Part shown: positions 1 to 6,500 of the stretch, piece after piece
How positions within the stretch are numbered: position 1 is the first letter of the stretch
Layout: the number at the start of each line of letters is the position of its first letter
Assembly: GCA_023134955.1 (NCBI GenBank)
Contig: JAGLUC010000396.1
Span: 1-13,066, forward strand
Direction of reading: 5' to 3'
Source of the DNA: Methylococcales bacterium
GTDB lineage: Bacteria > Pseudomonadota > Gammaproteobacteria > Methylococcales > Methylomonadaceae
DNA length: 13,066 nucleotides
Translations under genes and position numbers: made by a program
The notes under the pieces: generated by a model
Told to the model about the DNA's origin: nothing
Databases searched by the model: none
The model's input: the letters and a program-made list of their open reading frames with translations, nothing else

Positions 1-38
1 GACTTGGGCACTGCTCGTTTCTGTAGAAGCGAAGGGGG

Positions 39-134
39 TCAGGTCTTTGATTTATGATTTTTATAAAGAACTGAATACTGTAGAATTCAGAAACATTAAT
101 TTTTCAGCCTTGTTATCATAATTCAAAGACCTGA
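39..134. repeat. 20-bp inverted repeat bracketing 56 bp, with a nested hairpin
   Basis: Positions 39-58 (TCAGGTCTTTGATTTATGAT) and 115-134 are reverse complements with one mismatch in 20. Between the arms is a second small inverted repeat, CTGAAT at 71-76 against ATTCAG at 85-90. The left arm is preceded by GGGGG. From memory, short motifs of the form GGGGTCAGGTCTT recur near REP-associated (Y1) transposase genes in gammaproteobacteria, which fits a MITE or REP-like remnant. No transposase is visible. A transcription terminator is less likely, because the loop is long and no T-run follows. Confidence 0.6.
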
Positions 135-192
135 TACCAAATCTTTTTTCACATTTTCAATAACTTAAAGTTTAAGCAAGGGATCAAGGGGG

Positions 193-308
193 CAGCCAGC
201 TTGATATTTATAAAATCAAAAATTATTGTACAAGTCAGGGTTACTATAAAATGGTCGGACAACTCAATTTTGGCTCATCTGACTCAACTTTGATTTTCAA
301 GCTGGCTG
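193..308. repeat. 12-bp perfect inverted repeat
   Basis: CAGCCAGCTTGA at 193-204 is the exact reverse complement of TCAAGCTGGCTG at 297-308, with 92 bp between. The spacing suits terminal repeats of a very small element, but no target-site duplication is obvious at the flanks. A chance match cannot be excluded. Confidence 0.35.
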
Positions 309-334
309 GTCGAGTAGACGTGTTGCACGGAGCC

Positions 335-368
335 GGGTCTTTATTTTTGCAGCAAAATCAAAGATCCC
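335..368. repeat. Gapped hairpin, terminator-like but without a T-run
   Basis: The arm GGGTCTTTATTTTTGC at 335-350 pairs with 352-368 once one-base bulges are allowed (the right arm reads GGGATCTTTGATTTTGC on the other strand). The two arms nearly touch, so this is a tight near-palindrome. Its GGTCTTT core echoes the arm at 41-58, which suggests a related, more decayed repeat. Confidence 0.4.
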
Positions 369-436
369 TGAATTCTCAAGCCTTTAGAACAATGGTTCAA
401 AATATAGGAAAACGGGGTAAATTTCAAGTACACATC

Positions 437-480
437 TTGTAAATATTTTAAGATAATGCTATGGTTCACATTATGTTAAC
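437..480 (+). promoter_or_regulatory. Putative higBA promoter and operator
   Basis: TTGTAA (437-442) and TATGGT (460-465) are 17 bases apart, and a TG at 457-458 gives the second box an extended -10 form. Just downstream, GTTCAC (464-469) and GTTAAC (475-480) repeat with an 11-base period, one helical turn, over the predicted start of transcription. HigA-type antitoxins repress their own operon from operators in this position, so the pair is a candidate operator. Both calls are inferred from motifs only. Confidence 0.4.
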
Positions 481-494
481 AAGGCAAGTAAATT

Positions 495-806
495 GTGCAT
501 ATCATTTCAAAAAAACCTTTTTCTGCAGCATCAACTAAATACCCCAATGATAGAGATGCAATAATGAATATTTACAATGTTCTGAGAAAGGCAGAATTTG
601 ATACACCCAATATAATGAAAGAAACATTTACCTCGCTTGATAACTTTAAATATAAAGATAAATGGTGGGTCATTGACATTGGTGGTAACAATCTAAGGCT
701 TATTGCCGCTATTTTATTTTCATCTCAGAAAATGTATGTAAAGCATATTGTTACCCATGCTGAGTATGACAAACTATGTATTCAATACAGAAAAGGAGCG
801 CACTAA
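495..806 (+). CDS. higB: HigB-family mRNA interferase toxin
   Basis: This is the toxin of a type II toxin-antitoxin module. HigB proteins have a RelE-like fold and cut mRNA at the ribosome. The 103-residue protein matches the E. coli K-12 HigB type (HigB_toxin family) as I remember it: an MH-I start, a KYP near residue 16, SLDNFKY at 47-53, a GGN-x-LR segment at 63-68 and a THxEYD segment at 87-92. Arg68 and His88 lie in the conserved stretches and are likely functional, by family. The start codon is GTG, with AAGG at 481-484 about 10 bases upstream; the next in-frame Met (24) would remove conserved sequence. The gene ends directly against higA. It has full family length with no sign of decay, so it is probably active. 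Confidence 0.92.
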   Translation: MHIISKKPFSAASTKYPNDRDAIMNIYNVLRKAEFDTPNIMKETFTSLDNFKYKDKWWVIDIGGNNLRLIAAILFSSQKMYVKHIVTHAEYDKLCIQYRKGAH

Positions 807-1250
807 ATGTTAGCTATAAAACAAGAAGCTTTAACCAATTCTTTTCTAGGATTTGCTGATAACGCATCGAATATCCTTCATATAAAATCAGAAACAGCTT
901 ATGAAGAAGCCCTTGAAATAATTGAGCATCTATTCGACAAGGCAAATGATACTGCTGATGAACCATTGAATGATTTAATAGATATTATATCCAAGTCCAT
1001 TGAAAAATATGAATCAAGCTTAGAAGGTATTGTGATCTTTGATAACGAAGCTAATAATATCAAGCAAGAAATATCGGCACTTAGAGTATTGATGGAGCAA
1101 CATAATTTAACCATTTCTGGGTTTCAAGATGAGATAGGGTCAAAATCTTTGGTATCCATGATATTAAATGGAAAAAGAAATCTTACAAAAGAACATATAA
1201 CTAAGCTATCTAAACGATTCAGCCTAAGTCCTGCGGTATTCTTTAATTGA
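807..1250 (+). CDS. higA: HigA-family antitoxin and transcriptional repressor
   Basis: This is the partner of the preceding toxin: it should neutralise HigB by binding it and repress the operon through its helix-turn-helix. The 147 residues match E. coli HigA in layout. A helical N-terminal part carries a YEEALEIIEHL segment (32-42). A C-terminal Cro/C1-type DNA-binding domain covers roughly 88-147, with an EIGSKSLVS motif at 109-117, NGKRNLT at 121-127 and a final FSLSP segment. The ATG follows the higB stop codon with no gap, and AGGAG (794-798, 8 bases upstream) is a strong ribosome binding site. That suits an antitoxin that must be made in excess. The stop codon is 9 bases from the end of the convergent pbpC gene, and no terminator is visible between them. 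Confidence 0.92.
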   Translation: MLAIKQEALTNSFLGFADNASNILHIKSETAYEEALEIIEHLFDKANDTADEPLNDLIDIISKSIEKYESSLEGIVIFDNEANNIKQEISALRVLMEQHNLTISGFQDEIGSKSLVSMILNGKRNLTKEHITKLSKRFSLSPAVFFN

Positions 1251-1259
1251 AAAAGATCA

Positions 1260-3587
1260 CTACTGTATTTGAATAACCTTAATCACAGAACTAGCTGCCC
1301 TGCCTGCATCATCAACGACTCTGACTTTAAACTCGCCATTTGTTGCATTCCAAATAAATGATTTACCTTTTGTAGACTTTCCTTCATATTTTCCGTTTAC
1401 AAACCAAAATACATCTTCCACATCTGGGTCGACAACGGCTGAAAAGGGGATTTTATGTTCTGCTTGATTATCACTTCTTAACACATATTCAATTGTGTTT
1501 TGCGGTGAGGTGATGACGGGGATTTGACCGGTACTGCTTGATTGCTCAAGACTGCATTTTTCACTATATTTGGGGGGTGTTTTTAGGGAAATACCTGCAT
1601 GGTGAAAAATTTGTAAAAAATCAGACGGCCAGAATTCAAAGACTTTCATTTCGGTTTTTCCTGCCTCATGCCAACAGGCTCGTAAACCTGTGTTTTTTTC
1701 TATCGGTATAGCCCGGTATATATTAGAAACTTTAATCGGGGAAACGCCGGGGATAAACCAGGACTCCAGCGAACTTGGACAATGCTGACTCAGTAAATCG
1801 CCTGTATTTCTGCAAACTTTTACTTTTTTTAAATTTAGATTATCTAGTCCTATCAATGATTCCACCTTCCATCCCTGGTCTGGAAAGACTGCATCAAATA
1901 TAGAAAACAATAATGGCCCCGCAGCTGTGCGACCTACAAATGCATGATTACCGCTACCATCAAAATTACCCACCCATACCGCCAGCACATATGGACCTGT
2001 GACACCTACTGACCATGCATCACGAAAAGCCCATGAAGTACCTGTTTTCCAGGCTATATCATTGGTTAATTGAGAATGTAAATCAAAATTCAAAACATCT
2101 GGCTCAGGATTATCTTTAAGCATATCAAGCACTAAAAAACTGGCTTCTGCACTTAATAATTTTTTACTGTAATTCGACTTTTGTTGTTTAATACTTTTTA
2201 TATCTTGAAATACACCTTTGTTTGCAAGCCCTGCGTAGAGCGTCACCAATTCCATCATGGTTACTTCACCACCACCTAAAGCCAGTGCCAGCCCATAAAA
2301 TGATTCATCTTTTAAGCCTGAAATTTCTGCATCTTTTAAGAAATCATAAAATGTTTTTTGCTTTAATTTTGATTGCAAAAACACAGCAGGGACATTACGG
2401 CTTTCAATTAGAGCATCTTTAACCACAATAGGTCCTAAAAATCGCTTGTCATAATTCTCAGGGGTAAAGCCACCAAAGCGACTGGGTGAATCCTTCATCA
2501 ACGTCATTGGATGCACCAATCCTTCATCAATTGCCAAGGCATAAACAAAGGGTTTTAAAGTCGAACCCGGTGATCTTTTTGCCAACACCCCATTAACCTG
2601 TCCCTGTAAATCGGCATTATTAAAATCGACCGAACCAATCATGGCTTTTACTTCCATGGTTTGATAATTAATAAGCAAAGCAGAAGCATTGTTAATACCA
2701 TAGGGAGATTTTGATGAAACGTAATTTTTAACAATCCCTTCAAGCTTATTTTGTAGGTTCATATCCAGGGTAGTATTGATATAACCACTGTCCCAGCGTG
2801 ATATTTTCTGATTAACTGAATTGACGAAGTGTGGGGCTAAAAAAGGCAGTGTCTCTGGCGAACGGACATTTAGAGGCATTTCAAAATACTTTTTCTTATC
2901 CCTATCTTTAGGAAATTTCTTAAGCCAACGTTGCAACAAATTAGCCCTTGCCACTGACAAGCGTTTATAACCTTTTTTAGTGGTCGGGTTTCTGTTATTT
3001 GGGTTTTGAGGGATTACCGCCAGTGTTAATGCTTCTGGCAAACTTAGTTGATCAGGTTTTTTGTTGAAATAGATCAAACTGGCAGCCGCTATGCCTTCAA
3101 TATTTCGACCATAAGGTGCAAGGTTTAAATGGGTCTCTAAAATCTGTTTTTTTGAATAATGCCGTGAAAGCTGAATCGCCCGTAAAATCTGTTGTACTTT
3201 TCCTTTGATAGTATGAGATGGAATGCTCCATCTTAACCTTGCGACTTGCATGGCAATGGTCGAAGCACCCACGCGCCTGTTTTTTGATATATAAGTTGTC
3301 CAGAATGCTCTTAGCAATGCCAGATAATCTACCCCTGAATGATCATAAAAATTCTGGTCTTCATAGAGTATTGTTGCAGATATTAGATGAGGTGATACTT
3401 GATCTAATGTTTGATAGATTCGATAGCGATCATCTTCGGCGAGCGTAATTCTGAGTAAGTGATCCTGACTGTCAAAAAAGGCACTGGAATAAGTTGTGAA
3501 GGTTTTTATTTCTGGTTTTGGGCAAAATCCATAAGTAAAAATGGCAACCATTAAGGTTGCCATAAAAGTAAAAAACAGCTTGTTCAT
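1260..3587 (-). CDS. pbpC: Penicillin-binding protein 1C (bifunctional transglycosylase/transpeptidase)
   Basis: This is a class A penicillin-binding protein that polymerises glycan strands and may cross-link them on the outer face of the inner membrane. At 775 residues it is close to E. coli PBP1C (770). Residues 4-22 form an N-terminal membrane anchor. The GT51 glycosyltransferase domain follows (about 55-230), with an EDQNFYDH motif whose Glu76 is the expected catalytic base, GASTIAMQ at 107-114 and a KKQILE segment at 146-151. The transpeptidase domain has all three active-site motifs: Ser342-TL-Lys345, SRN at 396-398 and KTGTS at 514-518. The PBP1C-specific C-terminal domain (BiPBP_C) spans about 688-775. 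The ATG overlaps the upstream macroglobulin stop as ATGA and has no good ribosome binding site of its own, so translation is probably coupled. I see no damage. Confidence 0.97.
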   Translation of the reverse strand: MNKLFFTFMATLMVAIFTYGFCPKPEIKTFTTYSSAFFDSQDHLLRITLAEDDRYRIYQTLDQVSPHLISATILYEDQNFYDHSGVDYLALLRAFWTTYISKNRRVGASTIAMQVARLRWSIPSHTIKGKVQQILRAIQLSRHYSKKQILETHLNLAPYGRNIEGIAAASLIYFNKKPDQLSLPEALTLAVIPQNPNNRNPTTKKGYKRLSVARANLLQRWLKKFPKDRDKKKYFEMPLNVRSPETLPFLAPHFVNSVNQKISRWDSGYINTTLDMNLQNKLEGIVKNYVSSKSPYGINNASALLINYQTMEVKAMIGSVDFNNADLQGQVNGVLAKRSPGSTLKPFVYALAIDEGLVHPMTLMKDSPSRFGGFTPENYDKRFLGPIVVKDALIESRNVPAVFLQSKLKQKTFYDFLKDAEISGLKDESFYGLALALGGGEVTMMELVTLYAGLANKGVFQDIKSIKQQKSNYSKKLLSAEASFLVLDMLKDNPEPDVLNFDLHSQLTNDIAWKTGTSWAFRDAWSVGVTGPYVLAVWVGNFDGSGNHAFVGRTAAGPLLFSIFDAVFPDQGWKVESLIGLDNLNLKKVKVCRNTGDLLSQHCPSSLESWFIPGVSPIKVSNIYRAIPIEKNTGLRACWHEAGKTEMKVFEFWPSDFLQIFHHAGISLKTPPKYSEKCSLEQSSSTGQIPVITSPQNTIEYVLRSDNQAEHKIPFSAVVDPDVEDVFWFVNGKYEGKSTKGKSFIWNATNGEFKVRVVDDAGRAASSVIKVIQIQ

Positions 3588-6500
3588 TTTGAAGCAGTTA
3601 CTTTAAATCTCCCAGCTTTTGATACAGCTCGAATTGAGCGGTCATACATGGATTCTGCATAGGAAGGAGGTATAACAAACTCACCTGCTGAGGTCAATTT
3701 AACTTTATAGGTCAAATCCCTGACGGTACTGTCAAAATCACCATAGTAAACCACTCTATCTTCTCTAATACCAATATAGTCTGCTTTCCAGTTATAGGCT
3801 GTTCGAGAGACTGAGTTTCTTATCACTTCAAAGCCACCAGGGAGTAAATCAATCACCGCTACATTAGTGAGGTTTTGTCCTTTAAGTGCTCTAACTCTTA
3901 GCCTTACCGTGACTTCTTTACCTTGCTCAAATGAAGTGATTTTATTGCCTTTATCATCAAGGAAATCCCGATGAATCTCAATCCCTTCAGCAATCACTTT
4001 CCTTGGTAAATCAGCATTAAATCCTGACTGCACATTCAAAAAATAGAGAGGCTTATCCCCTTTAACTTCTACTCTTTCAGTATTGACTGAATAATTCGCA
4101 CTTTTAAAGGGTTTTGACTTGACATCAAGAACCTTTCTTTTCTTATCTTTTAACAAAGCAGCAAAAGTGATATTTTCATCGAATTTATTATCTAAAGCTA
4201 ATTTACTGTACGCGCCTAAAGCCAATATGCTGTAAGCGGAAGAAATTGTATTGTATTCACCTTTGAAGATTTTATTGGTCAGTTTTAATAATTCTTCACC
4301 AGCAAGGTTTTTAGCCCGACTTTCAAAATGTTTCGCTAATAAATAGATGTGTTGTGCATCTTGGGTCAAACTTGAATGAAAATCATCTGCCTTAGATCCA
4401 TCATGACTACCCAGTTTATACCCCGATATTAATCGACTTGCCTCATCGTCTTTCTGCAATAATTGATAAGTTGCAGCCATATAGGAAGCAGTTAAATCCT
4501 TCTCCCATTGGTTTTTGTATTGTTGCTGTAACTGCTCCTGCAAATCGACCAGATAATTTGTAGTCACTACACTTAACCGAGTCAACAGATAAATTGCATT
4601 TGCCCTATCCCTCGCACCAGCACGAGATGAAACTGAACGCCCCACATAGGCTGTTAAATAATCTTTACCCCTCCTAAGCATATCTGCTGGAACGGGATAA
4701 CCCAGCTCTTTAGATTCAATCAAAAAGTGCATGGCATAGATGGTTGGGTATGCTGCTGTATGTCCACCTCCAGGCCAGAACGAAAAGCCGCCATCGCCTA
4801 ATTGACGCTCTCTCAACTTATCAATAACATGAGCAAAATGTAATTTCACCTCTTTAACATGCGGCATATAAGCTGGATGCATCATTAAACCCACGAGTGG
4901 AAAGACTTTGCTGACAACCTGTTCCGTACAGCCATGAGGGAAAGTTTCAAGATAAGAAGTCAGTCCATCGACCAGCACCAAAGGACTCGCCGATGCTGAA
5001 ATAGATTGTTTTGCTAGTTCAGCATAAAGCTTTCGCGATAAGTGTAAATCAAGCTCGCCATTATCCTTAAAGCCACTTTCAAAGCTGGTGTAATAGGGCA
5101 TAGCAGGTCGCACACTGAGACTTGCAGTTCTACTTGCCTGTTCATTTTTATGTTTTACTGTCAAAGTAAGTTGTGCAGCACCGAGCTTATCTTTTGCTTT
5201 AACTTTAAAGCTAAATTTGCCTTCACTGCCTTCATCTATATTAAGCTTGCTTGTTGCTTTCCCAAGCAACTCCAAATGCTCCGAGGCATGTACTTTTACA
5301 TCAACATCTGCATTTTTCCCAGAACCTTCAATGATATTAGCGATGCCAACAGTAACCATAAACTCATCACCAGGTGCGACCTGTGTTAATACATTAGGTG
5401 AGATGACAAAAGGGCCTCGGACAATTGATTTTTCACTAGCCACGCCCATTGCTGTATCTCCAATAGCAACTGCCATTACTTTTAGAGAGCCTGCAAAGGT
5501 ATCGGGTACATTAAAAATAACTTTTTGAGTTTGTGAATCGGCATCAATAATGCCCGACCAATAAACAGCAGGTTTATCGACCTTTCTGGCAAATGGATTA
5601 AGGTTTTTTGCCAATGCCTTTCTTTCCTCACTCGAGCCACCCCCACTGGCGGATAATTCCTTAATCAAATCAAACTCAGGAAGAATCAGATCAAGAATTT
5701 GCAATGTCCGCACACCTAGTGAGCGTTTTTTCAAAAAATGCTCTAAAGGCTGAGGTGTTTTATATTTTGCGACTTGAAGAATGCCTTCATCAATCGCAAA
5801 AATGATCATTTTAGACTTTTTAGAGGCTTGATAAGCAATCTCCATAGGCTTACCAGGGCGCACTATGTCTTTTACATCTAATTTAACATCAATAATTCGA
5901 TTACTTTTATCAATTGAAAACGGTTGAACCGCATAGCTTAATGGGCTACTGAATATTTCTTTTGACCCGACATCACGCACAAAGGAAACATTAACATAGG
6001 CTGTACCTTCTAGCTTTTTCGGTACACGAATAGTCTGCATTGTGCTCTTACTATTAGATTGAAACCATTTAAAATGATGTACCTTGTCTGTCTCAATAGT
6101 GATTAAGCCTGCACCTTTATAGGGAGCCTTAATATTCATTTCGATTATTTCATCTGGCAGGTAATCAGCTTTATTTAATTTCAGTTGTAACTCAGCGTTT
6201 TTATCTAACTTACCCATTAAATTGCCGTAACCAACCACTGAATATTCAACTCTGGCTAACTTCCTTTGTTTTTCATCAACAATTTCAATGGCAAAATCAC
6301 CTGCCTGTTTCGTATCAATTACATAGCTATAATTTTTCCCTACTATTTCTAATGACTTAGACTCAACTTCCTGCTGTTTTTTGACCGTTTGATATTTATA
6401 AGTGCCATTTCTTTGTTTGATTAAGGTAGAAATATGCTGTATTTCTACCCTTTTAAATGTCAGATTTTTCTTTTCAATTTTATTTAAGCCAGAATCTACT

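Larger units (their letters stand above)
1..436. other. Gene-free region with remnants of palindromic elements
   Basis: No gene is supportable here. A 63-codon open frame at 251-442 has a poor ribosome binding site, resembles no family I know and is built largely over repeat arms. The stretch holds a 20-bp inverted repeat (39-58/115-134), a 12-bp perfect inverted repeat (193-204/297-308) and a gapped hairpin (335-350/352-368). The sequence GGTCTTTGATTT at 42-53 is echoed by GGGTCTTTATTTTT at 335-348, so related decayed palindromes may be present. I infer a graveyard of small non-autonomous elements. It could also be the downstream flank of a gene lying left of the window. Confidence 0.45.

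Noticed and set aside
1..57. Possible C-terminal end of a gene entering from the left (18 codons to a TGA at 55-57)
   Set aside because: Too short to judge, and the end lies inside the arm of an inverted repeat. The opposite strand is open here too.
251..442. 63-codon open frame
   Set aside because: It lacks a well-spaced ribosome binding site, resembles no family I know, and overlaps inverted-repeat arms. Its length is expected by chance.
5217..5528. 103-codon plus-strand frame inside the macroglobulin gene
   Set aside because: It is antisense to a strongly supported domain-coding region, has no ribosome binding site worth noting and resembles no known family.
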